Assembly (NCBI RefSeq): GCF_000281045.1
Contig: NW_008246082.1
Span: 567,593-631,592 of the forward strand
Origin: Saprolegnia diclina VS20
Lineage: Eukaryota; Oomycota; Saprolegniomycetes; Saprolegniales; Saprolegniaceae
Direction of reading: 5' to 3'
Length of the DNA: 64,000 nt
The notes beneath the pieces are model-generated. The model ran no database searches. It saw only the letters and a list, made by a program, of their open reading frames with translations, and was not told the origin of the DNA. Position 1 is the first letter of the stretch. Every line of letters starts with the position of its first letter. Position numbers and translations under genes: made by a program. This document shows positions 54,121 through 64,000 of the stretch, in pieces.

Positions 54121-54522
54121 ATGTGCAAGCTCAGAAATAGACTGATGACGGCCGCGATGCAGCGCGCTGCGCATTTGGCCGACGACGCCGACGACGACGA
54201 CGACGACGAGCTGCGCCTCGCGTTCTTATCGCCGATGGCAACGGCGAGCGCCCGGCCGCAGAACCCGGTCGTGAGCCTCCTCGAAGCCGCGCAGTCGCCC
54301 CGGCCCGTCCAGCTCGTGAATACGACGCTGCTCAAGAAGCGCAAGTACGACATGATCGTCAAGCCTGTGCCAAAGCGAGTTGGCCCACCGAGCCACGAGT
54401 GGCGACCATCGCTGCTACCCGAGATCGACCAACCGCCACCCTCGCCATCATCTTCCTGCTGCAGCTACGTCGAGACGCAGACTAAGTTTAGCCGCCTTGC
54501 GCTGGGCAGCGACCCGCCCTAA
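54121..54522 (+). CDS. Small unknown protein
   Basis: Single exon, up to 133 aa. ATGs at 54121 and 54145 are both possible; the first is only about 10 bp after a CCGGAC element, so the second (MTAAMQRAAHL) may be the true start. It has an acidic run (DDADDDDDDE), an LSPMATAS motif, a basic patch (LLKKRKYDMIVKPVPKR) and a Pro/Ser-rich C-terminus. Third-position GC bias supports coding. It converges with the FHA-PP2C gene, 48 bp between stops. No family recognised. Confidence 0.5.
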   Translation: MCKLRNRLMTAAMQRAAHLADDADDDDDDELRLAFLSPMATASARPQNPVVSLLEAAQSPRPVQLVNTTLLKKRKYDMIVKPVPKRVGPPSHEWRPSLLPEIDQPPPSPSSSCCSYVETQTKFSRLALGSDPP

Positions 54523-54570
54523 CTACTTCGACCGCTTGTAGGTGTTGTACAAAGACAATCGTGTTTCTAT

Positions 54571-57030
54571 TTACATGGCCGCAATGTCTTTGAAGAGCAC
54601 AACGATGGCCGTGACGTTGTCTCTTGAGCCTTGCGTGCCGATCGCATACTCGACGAGCGCCTACAAGCCGTCGCATGATGATGACACTTGGCAACATGAA
54701 GCCATCTACCTCGACGGTGCGCTGGACGTCGCCGCCTTTGCGCAGCTGGGTTCTAGTGCCATGAACGTTAGGTTTCGTGGTCGGAACAGACGCCTACGTG
54801 ACAAAGTCGACGGCTTCTTGGTCTTCAAACACGTCAAAGAGGCCGTCGCTGCCCAGCAATAAAAAATCTGCCTCGTCTACACGCCTCAATGAGGCGGTTA
54901 AGCAAGGACGAGGACGTACCCGTGACATCACTCGTCGTCACTTCAGGCGTCGCAATGACCAATGGCCCTTTCAGGATCTCATTCGGGTTCACGACCGGCT
55001 GCTCGACGCCAAACTCGTCTTCGAGGCGCTGCATGCCAACATAAACACAAAATACATCAAAGGCTGGCGTACCAGGCTCGACTGGCTGCCATGCGTGTCG
55101 TACGTCTTGAACTCGCAGTCGCCAAAGGCCCGCGACACGGCCAGCTCGCCCATAATGCGTCTACAGGTGACAAATCGTCTTGTCGATATCGCTGATGCGA
55201 CGAAGGTACCCGTGGATGATAAAGCCTCCCGTGTCTCGAATCCGCTGGGCTTCGTCCGGTCTACGGCCGCTTGAGAATCGTAGTGCGTTGGGAATGGTAC
55301 CTCGAGGGCTTGTGGTCGTTAGAGAGCCGGACGGCCGCGCCATTTCGGCTCAGGACCGTACGCGAGTCACCGACGTTCGCAACGTACATGCGGCGACCAG
55401 CAATAAAGACCGTGGTAGCTGTACTGCCTGCTTGCGGTCGGTCCGACTCCTATCTCAAAATGGTAAAATGAATCCATCTTTCGAGTCAAATGGAACCTGG
55501 AGAAACGCCGCGTCCGTCTGTTCAAAGGCCGTCGTAAGGCTCTACGAGTCCGGCAATGAGCGCAAGTGGCGGCGGTGCATGGAGAGCGCACCGCGATAAT
55601 GATAGCGTCCACGTCTGTCGCATTGGAGAGATCGACGTCGGCTGTTCGCATCTATCATGACGTCAACCTTGCCCATCACGCAGCATCATCAAGCACCTGT
55701 AGCTCGCTGATAATGTGCTTGTGCAGTTGGTCGTGGAGGTAGTGCGAGGCTTCGAGCCCGCCTAAGGACACACATTTCTCCTCGTCGCTGCTGTCTGAAT
55801 GGACGCCCAATGTTCGTACCGTGACCATCAAAGACACCGAAAAAAGACTGTGGGGCGTAGCCAGCTTTGGAGAGCGCTGCAATGTTCATATCCTACCTCC
55901 CAGCTGCCGACGCCGACCCACGCACAGCATGGACATACCTGGATGAGCGAGTGCGCGTCTTCCATGTGCTTTCGGCAGCCCATGTTGTCGTTGACGCCGT
56001 AGTCGAACCTACGCATCCTTGCAGCTACAGATATTTTCTGAGCAAAAAGGAATACCGACCGGTTCACAGACAAGCAGGTTTGGGAGACGAGGATGTGGTC
56101 GCCAATCTCAAGACGGTACGGGTCTGCGTACGCGCCGCAGAGCTTCATGAACGTGCCGTTGGTGGACCCAACGTCGTGGACGTAGAAGCGTCCGTCGGCG
56201 GGGTCGCACCAGATGGACGCGTGGCGCCGCGAGAGCTCGCCGTCGCCTGCATATCGGCATGAGCGTCAGCAAGAGCGAGGCACGGTAGGCAGTACCCGTG
56301 TGGATGGTGTTGTCGGCGGATCGGCCTATGGTCGCGCCACGCCCGTCCACGTCGTACGTGTTGCCGACGAGCTTCCCGGAGAGGACCTTGAGGCGCAGCG
56401 AGGACGGGCCGAGTGCCATGACTTCAATATCCGACTTGCCAGCGCGGAACTGGCACCCGAGCGAGAGCGGCCACTGTGTCTTGGACGCATGGTCGTCGAG
56501 GCTCACGGGGCTCAGGCGAATGTATGTGGCGTTCGTGCCGTCGTTGCCGTTCGTGATATAGAACCCGGGTCCATGCAACGGATGCACGGCGTGGCTCACG
56601 ACGGCGTGGTTGAGGTCGGTCATGTACTTGTCGGCGGGAATACTGACGACGTTGGCGGGCTTGCGGCCAATGCCACAGCCCCGAGGGTCCTGCGTCACGA
56701 CGAACGACGTGCGCACGTCCTCATCTGTATGGATGGTCATCTTGAGTACAATGTTGTGGCTCAATGGCGGCTTCCCGATGCCGGGCAAGTCGCTAAGGTC
56801 GAGCTCCGACTCGCTCGGCCTACGCCACCTTAGACGCCAGTATGGCAACGAATGCATACCGAGAGACGCGAGAGACGCCAGAGTGGCGGCGCGGAATGAA
56901 CTGGGGCCGCTTTGCTCCCGAGACGGGCGCTACAGCGACCGCGATACGTCCGCGTTCATGGACCATCGATCGTACCTCGCGGCTGGAGCTTGATGGTCGA
57001 CGAGCGTCGCTTCTTCATCTCGGCGTCCAT
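54571..57030 (-). CDS. FHA-FHA-PP2C protein phosphatase
   Basis: Sixteen exons between 57030 and 54571 (first 56976-57030, third 56296-56819, last 54571-54660) give 585 aa with consistent phases. Start [16 protein letters not shown]. Two FHA-like modules precede the phosphatase. The first is diverged ([15 protein letters not shown]... [10 protein letters not shown]... [11 protein letters not shown]). The second is canonical ([42 protein letters not shown]). The PP2C part has all metal-site motifs: [72 protein letters not shown]. It should therefore be an active Mn/Mg-dependent Ser/Thr phosphatase, targeted through phospho-Thr recognition. FHA-PP2C pairing is known from plant KAPP, but there the order and context differ. 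Confidence 0.85.
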
Positions 57031-57933
57031 TGGGATCGCGACTATGAGTCATACATGAGCGAGGTACGTAGAGGAGGAAGGAAGCAGACCGAGGGTCTCG
57101 GGTGGCGGCGCGACGAGGCCGAGCGCCGGCTCGAGGTCGAGGACGACCGACTTGGTCGACGGCGGGGGCGGGGCCGACATGCTCGGTCCAAAGCTCGCGG
57201 TTGAAAAATTAAAAACCGTTGCCTATACCACACAGCATACAGAAGCCAAGACAAATCCCAGCTGGCCGCCCGTAGAAGTGCTGCACACGCCGCCATATCT
57301 TGGCGCTCGCGACGACGTCGTTCTGTTGCAGCAGCTGCCTCCTCCTCGTCTCCTTCCCAGTACCGTTGGGCGATGGCTGTGTCTGAGCGAAGCCAGTGCT
57401 GTAGTAGAGCGTGGAGCTTGCAGCTTAGAGCTTAGAGCTTAGAGCTTAGAGCTTAGAGCTTAGAGCTTAGAGCTTAGAGCTGCTTAGAGCTTAGAGCTTA
57501 GAGGTGTATCAGAGCTTGGAGCTACCCTAGGAGCTGAGAGCTGTCCGAGGAAGCTTGGGCTGCGGGTCGCTCGTCGCAGGTCCAGCTGCTGCTGCTTCGG
57601 GATCGAAAATTCAAACCAAATATTGGGGCCTATCAAATATTGACCCACGTCATCGATCCACATAGAGTGGGAGGTGCAAACTCAAACTCAAACTCAACGC
57701 AGCAACCAAATACGCATTGCTGCGTGGGCGTCGGTGTGCAGGACAGGCCCTCCGTCGAGCCACGAGGAAGCATGCACGTGGTGCTCTGCATAAATCTCTC
57801 AGGGGACCAGGCTTTTGGTCCTCGAACAGCCGAGGAATTGGGAATGAACAAGGAAGACACTTCAAGTGAGAATAGCATGCGAAACTCAAAATCTACTTTA
57901 AGTACAAACTAAACTACGACCAGCGTCATCCGT
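57031..57933. other. Intergenic, 903 bp
   Basis: Between the FHA-PP2C start and the 3' end of TPR-HSP70. It holds a heptamer tandem repeat (57421-57503) and AT-richer sequence near 57600-57910. No gene is supported; a plus frame at 56842-57204 is antisense to FHA-PP2C exons 1-2. Confidence 0.5.
57421..57503 (+). repeat. Heptanucleotide tandem repeat (GCTTAGA)n
   Basis: About eleven copies of GCTTAGA in two blocks, interrupted once near 57480 (AGCTGCTTAG). Noncoding minisatellite. It is not the TTTAGGG-type telomere repeat. Confidence 0.9.
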
Positions 57934-60294
57934 TTAACGGACGAGGCGCTCAAGGACGCGCTTCTTCTCCTCCAACTCACGGAGCGTGGCATCCTCGTGG
58001 TCCTCGAGCCACTCGCGGGCCTCACGGATCGTGTTCTCGGCGGCGGCGTCACCCTTCTCGCGGGTGAGCTCGAGCGCGCGGTAGATGAAGCTCTCGAGCG
58101 AGTTGCGGGCCTCGATCTTCTTGAGGGCCTCGGCATCTTCCTTCTTGAACTTCTCGGCCTCTTCGACCATGCGGTCGATGTCAGCCTGGCTCAGGCGGCC
58201 GTGGTTGTTCGAGATCGTCGTCTCGGCCTTGGCGTTCGTCTTCTTGTCGCGGGCCGACACGTTGAGGATACCGTTGGCATCGATCTCGAACGTGACTTCG
58301 ACCTGCGGCTCGCCGCGCTTGGCGCGCTCAAGGCCCGAGATCGTGAACTCGCCGAGCTTGTTGTTGTGGTCCACGCAGGCGCGCTCGCCTTCGTAGATGA
58401 CAACGTTCACCTGGGTCTGGTAGTCCGACTCCGTGGTGTAGACACGCGTCTTCTTGATCGGGATGGCCGTGTTGCGCTTGATGAGCACCGACATGACGCG
58501 GCCGACCGTCTCAATACCGAGCGAGAGCGGCGTCACATCGACGAGGAGGAGCGAGTTCGTGGCGTCGTTGCGAATGCCCGAGAGGATGGCACCCTGGACG
58601 GCAGCACCGTACGCGACGGCCTCATCCGGGTTGATCGACTTCGAGAGCTCCTTGCCGCCAAAGACAGCCGAGAGCATGTTCTGCACCTTGGGGATACGCG
58701 TGGAACCACCGACAAGGACGAGCTCCGTAATCTCCTCCGGCTTCATCTTGGCGTCGGCAAGCACCTTGAGGACGGTCTCCTCCGTGCGCTTGAAGCACTC
58801 TTCGTTGAGCGACTCGAACTTGGCGCGCGTCATCGTCGACGAGAAGTCAACACCCTCGAAGAGCGAGTCGACTTCAATGGCAGCCGACGTCGTCGTGGAA
58901 AGCATGCGCTTGGCCGACTCGCAGGCCGTGCGAAGACGGCGCATCGAGCGAGCCGACGACGTAGGGTCAAGGCCCTTGTTCTTGCGCTTGAACTCCGTGA
59001 CGAGGAAGTCGACCATGTTCGAGTCGAAATCTTCACCACCGAGATGCGTGTCACCGCCCGTCGACTTGACTTCGAAGATGCCGTTCTCGATCGAGAGGAT
59101 CGACACATCGAAGGTACCACCACCGAGATCGAAGATGAGGATGTTGGCCTTGTTGCCGTCCGAGCCGGCGTTCGTGTCCAAGCCGTACGCGAGGGCGGCG
59201 GCCGTGGGCTCATTGATGATACGCTTGACGTCGAGGCCAGCAATGGCACCGGCATCCTTCGTCGACTGACGCTGCTGGTCGTTGAAGTAAGCAGGGACCG
59301 TGACGACAGCCTGCTTGATCTCCTGGCCGAGGTAGTTCTCCGCCGTCTCCTTCATGCGCGTAAGGACCATCGACGAGATCTCCTCGGGCGTGAAGCGCTT
59401 GTCCTCGCCCTTGAACGAGACCTGGATGAGCGGCTTGTCCTCATCACCCTCGACAATCTTGAACGGGAAGTGAGCAGCGTCCTTCTTGACGATCGGGTCC
59501 GAGAAAGCGCGACCAATGATACGCTTGGCGTCGAAGACCGTGTTCGTGGCGTTCGAGGCAGCCTGGAGCTTGGCGGCGTCACCGATGAGGCGCTCCGACT
59601 CGTTGAAAGCGACCCACGACGGCGTCGTGCGGTTACCTTCGCTGTTGGCAATGATCTCGACCTGGCCGTCCTTCCAGACACCGACGCACGAGTACGTCGT
59701 ACCGAGATCGATACCGATCACCTCCGAGAAACCACGCTCGGCGCGCTTGGCACGCTCCTCACGCTCGGCACGGGCCTTGTTGATCTTGTCCTCGATCTCC
59801 ATGCGCTTCATCTTGCGCGTGGCGTCGTCCATCTCGACACCCGAGGCCTCTTCCTCGAGCACCTGGTACGCAGCCTGCGCCTGCGTGAGGCCGGCCTGGA
59901 GCTGCTTGTTGCCCTTGTCGACCGTCAAGCCCTTGGTGTAGGCCTGGACAGCCTTCTGGTACGACTTGATAAAGTAGTACGCGGCACCGAGACGGGCGTA
60001 ACCCTTGCCCCACTTGGCGTCGATCTCAATGCACTTGTTGGCATCGGCCATCGCCTGCGCGGCGTTGCCGGCGCTCAAGTACGCGGCCGAGCGGTTCGAG
60101 TAGTAGATGTGGTTCTCCGGCTCGAACGCGATGGCGGCCGTGAACTCCTTGATGGCCGTGGCGTGGTCGCCGGCGGCGTACGCCGCGTTACCGCGGTTCT
60201 TGGCGTCCGTGCCAGCGGCGACGCGCTCTTCGGCAGAGAGGTTGGCATGGGCGTCCTTCGTGGACTTGCCGGCGCGACGACGTTGAGGGGCCAT
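57934..60294 (-). CDS. TPR-HSP70 fusion chaperone
   Basis: Single exon, 786 aa. Residues about 28-130 are three TPRs of the Hop/SGT type with a complete two-carboxylate clamp: K32, N36, N67, K97 and R101, in the same spacing as Hop TPR1. A charged helix (about 145-187, [15 protein letters not shown]) links to a full HSP70: [18 protein letters not shown] (NBD from about 191), [42 protein letters not shown], the substrate-binding domain with [11 protein letters not shown], and lid helices. The C-terminus is RVLERLVR, with no EEVD. No signal or transit peptide, so cytosolic or nuclear. TPR clamps bind EEVD tails of HSP70/HSP90, so this protein may recruit other chaperones while lacking its own tail (inference). 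It is a duplicate of the gene at 62670. Confidence 0.95.
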   Translation of the reverse strand: MAPQRRRAGKSTKDAHANLSAEERVAAGTDAKNRGNAAYAAGDHATAIKEFTAAIAFEPENHIYYSNRSAAYLSAGNAAQAMADANKCIEIDAKWGKGYARLGAAYYFIKSYQKAVQAYTKGLTVDKGNKQLQAGLTQAQAAYQVLEEEASGVEMDDATRKMKRMEIEDKINKARAEREERAKRAERGFSEVIGIDLGTTYSCVGVWKDGQVEIIANSEGNRTTPSWVAFNESERLIGDAAKLQAASNATNTVFDAKRIIGRAFSDPIVKKDAAHFPFKIVEGDEDKPLIQVSFKGEDKRFTPEEISSMVLTRMKETAENYLGQEIKQAVVTVPAYFNDQQRQSTKDAGAIAGLDVKRIINEPTAAALAYGLDTNAGSDGNKANILIFDLGGGTFDVSILSIENGIFEVKSTGGDTHLGGEDFDSNMVDFLVTEFKRKNKGLDPTSSARSMRRLRTACESAKRMLSTTTSAAIEVDSLFEGVDFSSTMTRAKFESLNEECFKRTEETVLKVLADAKMKPEEITELVLVGGSTRIPKVQNMLSAVFGGKELSKSINPDEAVAYGAAVQGAILSGIRNDATNSLLLVDVTPLSLGIETVGRVMSVLIKRNTAIPIKKTRVYTTESDYQTQVNVVIYEGERACVDHNNKLGEFTISGLERAKRGEPQVEVTFEIDANGILNVSARDKKTNAKAETTISNNHGRLSQADIDRMVEEAEKFKKEDAEALKKIEARNSLESFIYRALELTREKGDAAAENTIREAREWLEDHEDATLRELEEKKRVLERLVR
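58964..60294 (-). repeat. Inverted duplicate arm (partner 62670-64000)
   Basis: The coding sequence of TPR-HSP70 copy 1 from its start codon inward is the reverse complement of 62670-64000 with only scattered base changes. The arm probably extends further beyond the window on the partner side. Confidence 0.85.
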
Positions 60295-60530
60295 GGTGTT
60301 TCTTGCAAGGCGAATTGCGAAATGAATCGTGGCCAGCGCTCGGCCGTTTTCCGGATTCCGTTTTTAATTACGGCCGCGCGCGATGCTATCGCAATGAAAT
60401 ACGCGGCTATTTTAATGACCACGACATAGTAAGGCCGAGAGAAGCGACGCCAAATGCAATGAAATGCAAGCGTTCAAACGAGGCGTTATTTAAATACGCG
60501 CTGATGAGTGTCAACGGACGATATCCGGAT

Positions 60531-60542
60531 ACGCCTCCGCAC
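60531..60542. promoter_or_regulatory. TATCCGGATA element
   Basis: ATATCCGGATAC is a perfect 10-bp palindrome (TATCCGGATA), 237 bp upstream of the minus-strand TPR-HSP70 start. Confidence 0.5.
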
Positions 60543-60633
60543 CAAGGCCTGATTTGGCGCTGGCCAAGAATGCGAGACCCGTTCCAGACCATCCTTTTTT
60601 CTGGCCCGCCACAGGCCGTCGTTCCGCACCTCT

Positions 60634-60645
60634 GATTGGCCAATC
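60634..60645. promoter_or_regulatory. Palindromic CCAAT pair
   Basis: GATTGGCCAATC is a back-to-back CCAAT palindrome, with another GATTGGC at 60673. It is a probable NF-Y-type site for the TPR-HSP70 gene. Confidence 0.45.
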
Positions 60646-62669
60646 TGGGGATCTGTGACAAAGCGCGCATGTGATTGGCTCCGGCCGGTGCCGACTTGCG
60701 CGGGCGGCTGGAAAAGTCCTCGTTTCGCAAGTGTTTAATACACGCGGCGTTTTGTACGCAGACAGAGCGGCTACGATCCCCGACGTACGCGTCAGAACAG
60801 CGCATTGCTCGAGCGATGCCAGTCCTCGGAGAAGCCGCGAGGTGTCTCCAAGATGCAACAGCGTTCTTGACGGAGGCGATGGCGGTGGTTGGGCTGCCTC
60901 GGTTGTGTGTGTATGGTCAAAGTACCACGCCATGCACCAGACACAGTCGTTGGCGCAGGAGGATGAAGTATGACGGGATGCGTGTCATCGAGGATCACAG
61001 ACGCGACGTTTATGGTTGGAGCAGGTATACATAGCGAGCGCATGAAATAGCTGCAGTCCACGCTATTTCGAGAGTCAAACGCTTGTGCAGTATCGCTTGG
61101 ACGTCCAAGCGTGTATGTCTTACGAGCTCCTGAAACGGATGCAAGCGTTATCGGGGTGCAAATGCATCGGAAACGGAGTGGGTGGTTTGATCTAAATCGA
61201 GCACGTCGAGCTTCTGCTGCTTCGTCCGCTCAAGTCTCGCCACGTTTGGCCTATTGGCGACTCGTGCAAAACGCTCATGTCGTGCTATCCCCTCGTCTAG
61301 CGTGGCAGCGCTTATACAAGCGCGAGTTCAGGTCACTTAATGGTATGTCAACGTCGATTTTGCTAATCAGAATGTACGCGTCGACCACCATTTTCTCTAT
61401 AGTTCTCATTCTTCTACTAGAACCGATCTGCGGGATGGATCTCTCCGTACGCAGCTCACTCCCAACGACCAAGTGCTTGCAACTCCCACGCATTCCGACA
61501 TAGCGCTATATATGCGAAATCTTTGAATTAGTGTTTGCTAACTGGTTGAAGTACCGAGTAGCCTTCGGGCATGCCTGTGCATCACAGTGCAAGGTGCAGA
61601 CTCGGCCCATCGAGGTTTGAGTGCAGAACGGTCACTTCCCCAGGTACTTCAAAGTCCATTGAACACCAACTGCGATAACTAGATCTGCGTGTTATCCCAA
61701 TAAAGTTCATCGTAGGTGGATCTTTTGGATCTTTTTGCGAGGTATGATCGATGTACGTCAAGAATGTTGTGCTACAACCCAGCAGTTGGACCACGATGGT
61801 GATGGCACTGGGTGCGCCACTGCTATCGCGAGAAGAAGGCGCGCCGAAACCTCAATCGGGTCCCTCGCATTCGTCCTACTGATAAGACATGACGCAACTT
61901 ACGGTAATAGACCTCTCCAACACATACGAGGTATCGACATCACGCGTGTCATTTGATCGTTGGTTGTGGTGTATGAAATGACTGTGGTCCCGGCTTCAGT
62001 AATTTCAGGTCATTGTTGAGGTTAGTCGCCGCCTCCAATGCACTCAGGTAGCGTCCTGGTAGAGGTGCACCGAAATCACTGAAATAGAAACTACAGTCGT
62101 AAAAGAGCACATGGAGTGATGATGATTACCCATCCTTATCGTTGAATATCATTCCACAGATGTACACAATTGTCCTTCACGACAAATTAAAATACACAAG
62201 TACTTGCTGGTACATGCATAACCGTTGCACTGAGATTGTACAGCGTCTCTTTCTCCGTCGCTTGAGGTTTGGCGCCGCTTCAACGAGGGTTCAATCGCTA
62301 CCTTCAACAACACCCTTTCCTGGTTTGATGCGCATGAAAACAACATGTATCAAACACATCGCGGCAACATTGCATGTTTTAAACACACACTTCAACCGAC
62401 CCCAATCAACGCATTTAAATGGGTTCAACAAAATGCGATACAAACCACAAGTGATACAAGCACCCAATTGGCGCGCGAAAAGAAGTACGGTCCCACCCTG
62501 CCACGCTCTCTTTCGGGTATGTCCTATTCTCAGCCGCCAAACATCCTGGTTTCAAAAACCACGTGGGAACTTTGGGAATTGGTGGTCATGGCGAAGGCAA
62601 GTCGACCACCGATTTCGACCGGCGCGCGCGCCATGACACCCATTTTGACATTTTTGGTCACCAAAAGAC

Positions 62670-64000
62670 ATGGCTCCTCAACGTCGTCGCGCCGGCAAGT
62701 CCACGAAGGACGCCCATGCCAACCTCTCTGCCGAAGAGCGCGTCGCCGCTGGCACGGACGCCAAGAACCGCGGTAACGCGGCGTACGCCGCCGGCGACCA
62801 CGCCACGGCCATCAAGGAGTTCACGGCCGCCATCGCGTTCGAGCCGGAGAACCACATCTACTACTCGAACCGCTCGGCCGCGTACTTGAGCGCCGGCAAC
62901 GCCGCGCAGGCGATGGCCGATGCCAACAAGTGCATTGAGATCGACGCCAAGTGGGGCAAGGGTTACGCCCGTCTCGGTGCCGCGTACTACTTTATCAAGT
63001 CGTACCAGAAGGCTGTCCAGGCCTACACCAAGGGCTTGACGGTCGACAAGGGCAACAAGCAGCTCCAGGCCGGCCTCACGCAGGCGCAGGCCGCGTACCA
63101 GGTGCTCGAGGAAGAGGCCTCGGGTGTCGAGATGGACGACGCCACGCGCAAGATGAAGCGCATGGAGATCGAGGACAAGATCAACAAGGCCCGTGCCGAG
63201 CGTGAGGAGCGTGCCAAGCGCGCCGAGCGTGGTTTCTCCGAGGTGATCGGTATCGATCTCGGTACGACGTACTCGTGCGTCGGTGTCTGGAAGGACGGCC
63301 AGGTCGAGATCATTGCCAACAGCGAAGGTAACCGCACGACGCCGTCGTGGGTCGCTTTCAACGAAGCCGAACGCCTCATCGGCGACGCCGCCAAGCTCCA
63401 GGCTGCCTCGAACGCCACGAACACGGTCTTCGACGCCAAGCGTATCATTGGTCGCGCTTTCTCGGACCCGATCGTCAAGAAGGACGCTGCTCACTTCCCG
63501 TTCAAGATCGTCGAGGGTGATGAGGACAAGCCGCTCATCCAGGTCTCGTTCAAGGGCGAGGACAAGCGCTTCACGCCCGAGGAGATCTCGTCGATGGTCC
63601 TTACCCGCATGAAGGAGACGGCGGAGAACTACCTCGGCCAGGAGATCAAGCAGGCTGTCGTCACGGTCCCTGCGTACTTCAACGACCAGCAGCGTCAGTC
63701 GACGAAGGATGCCGGTGCCATTGCTGGCCTCGACGTCAAGCGCATCATCAACGAGCCCACGGCCGCCGCCCTCGCGTACGGCTTGGACACGAACGCCGGC
63801 TCGGACGGCAACAAGGCCAACATCCTCATCTTCGATCTCGGTGGTGGTACCTTCGATGTGTCGATCCTCTCGATCGAGAACGGCATCTTCGAAGTCAAGT
63901 CGACGGGCGGTGACACGCATCTCGGTGGTGAAGATTTCGACTCGAACATGGTCGACTTCCTCGTCACGGAGTTCAAGCGCAAGAACAAGGGCCTTGACCC
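62670..64000 (+). CDS. TPR-HSP70 fusion chaperone, second copy, cut by window end
   Basis: The first 443 codons of a gene nearly identical to the one at 57934-60294, in opposite orientation (start codons 2.4 kb apart, head to head). The clamp residues and the HSP70 nucleotide-binding motifs through [19 protein letters not shown] are the same. Visible differences are few and mostly silent; one protein change is NESERL in copy 1 to NEAERL here. Upstream sequences of the two copies are not similar, so likeness is confined to the coding region. The C-terminus lies beyond the window, so the lack of EEVD cannot be checked in this copy. Confidence 0.93.
   Translation, partial: MAPQRRRAGKSTKDAHANLSAEERVAAGTDAKNRGNAAYAAGDHATAIKEFTAAIAFEPENHIYYSNRSAAYLSAGNAAQAMADANKCIEIDAKWGKGYARLGAAYYFIKSYQKAVQAYTKGLTVDKGNKQLQAGLTQAQAAYQVLEEEASGVEMDDATRKMKRMEIEDKINKARAEREERAKRAERGFSEVIGIDLGTTYSCVGVWKDGQVEIIANSEGNRTTPSWVAFNEAERLIGDAAKLQAASNATNTVFDAKRIIGRAFSDPIVKKDAAHFPFKIVEGDEDKPLIQVSFKGEDKRFTPEEISSMVLTRMKETAENYLGQEIKQAVVTVPAYFNDQQRQSTKDAGAIAGLDVKRIINEPTAAALAYGLDTNAGSDGNKANILIFDLGGGTFDVSILSIENGIFEVKSTGGDTHLGGEDFDSNMVDFLVTEFKRKNKGLD

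Larger units (their letters stand above)
60295..62669. other. 2.4-kb divergent intergenic region between TPR-HSP70 copies
   Basis: The proximal part (60295-60700) has a TATCCGGATA element and CCAAT boxes upstream of the minus-strand copy. The middle and distal parts (about 61000-62670) are AT-richer and without coding bias. Open frames at 61111-61503 and 62142-62636 match nothing I know. A GGGAACTTTGGGAAT sequence at about 62566-62580 only loosely resembles a heat-shock element. No tRNA or transposon ends recognised. Confidence 0.55.

Noticed and set aside
56842-57204. 120-codon plus-strand frame starting [11 protein letters not shown]
   Set aside because: It lies opposite exons 1-2 of FHA-PP2C, whose splicing restores a good N-terminus; no independent support.
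57997-60429. 810-codon plus-strand open frame opposite TPR-HSP70
   Set aside because: Antisense shadow of HSP70. Similar database entries named NAD-specific glutamate dehydrogenase are, to my knowledge, misannotations of this kind.
62566-62580. Heat-shock element upstream of TPR-HSP70 copy 2
   Set aside because: GGGAACTTTGGGAAT has the right triplets but wrong spacing for a canonical nGAAnnTTCnnGAAn array.
61000-62669. Possible transposon remnant or RNA gene in the HSP70 intergenic region
   Set aside because: AT-richer and gene-free, but I found no terminal repeats, transposase motif or tRNA-like fold.
62658-63920. 420-codon minus-strand open frame opposite the second TPR-HSP70
   Set aside because: Same antisense artefact as in copy 1.

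Overview
The window is nuclear DNA of a eukaryote, most probably an oomycete of the Saprolegniales (Achlya, Saprolegnia, Thraustotheca, Aphanomyces group). The evidence is a compact GC-rich gene layout with strong G/C third-codon bias, very short introns (about 37-66 bp) that usually begin GTACG and end TAG, a large NAD-type glutamate dehydrogenase, and stramenopile-style gene fusions. The order is inference from content; no species marker is present. Gene models were spliced by hand from reading frame, splice signals and protein family logic, and nearly all exon sums close in frame.

Layout. 1-686: the 5' part of an unknown minus-strand gene. 1112-12301: a run of minus-strand genes with RNA or chromatin roles: an Integrator INTS4-like HEAT protein, a giant SET-RRM-cyclin-CDK-like pseudokinase fusion, CNOT10, and a G3BP-like NTF2/RRM/RGG protein. 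13130-23124: SEC20 SNARE, a coiled-coil protein, a CxxCxxCC (YkgJ-type) protein fused to a METTL13-C-type methyltransferase, a two-TM protein, a 908-residue low-complexity protein and an EF-hand protein. 23177-35359: PX-PH phospholipase D, NAD-glutamate dehydrogenase, and an LRR protein with a DUF4476-like region. 35414-43337: mitochondrial uL29m (MRPL47), a His-rich membrane protein, a 1512-residue UVR-like/coiled-coil/SLFGGL-repeat protein, and eIF3f. An assembly gap lies at 43420-44011. 44031-57030: a gene fragment, a membrane-anchored hotdog-fold protein, an APC amino-acid/polyamine permease, full-length METTL13, TBC1D22-type RabGAP, a beta-propeller protein, a small unknown and an FHA-FHA-PP2C phosphatase. 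57934-64000: two head-to-head, nearly identical TPR-HSP70 fusion genes (the second is cut by the window end).

The most notable items are the chromatin/transcription mega-fusion at 3873-7733, whose kinase domain has lost the Lys, HRD Asp and DFG Asp; the TPR-HSP70 pair, which has an intact carboxylate clamp but no EEVD tail; the YkgJ-methyltransferase fusion; and a recurring palindromic TATCCGGATA element just upstream of many start codons. No tRNA, rRNA, CRISPR or intact transposon was recognised.
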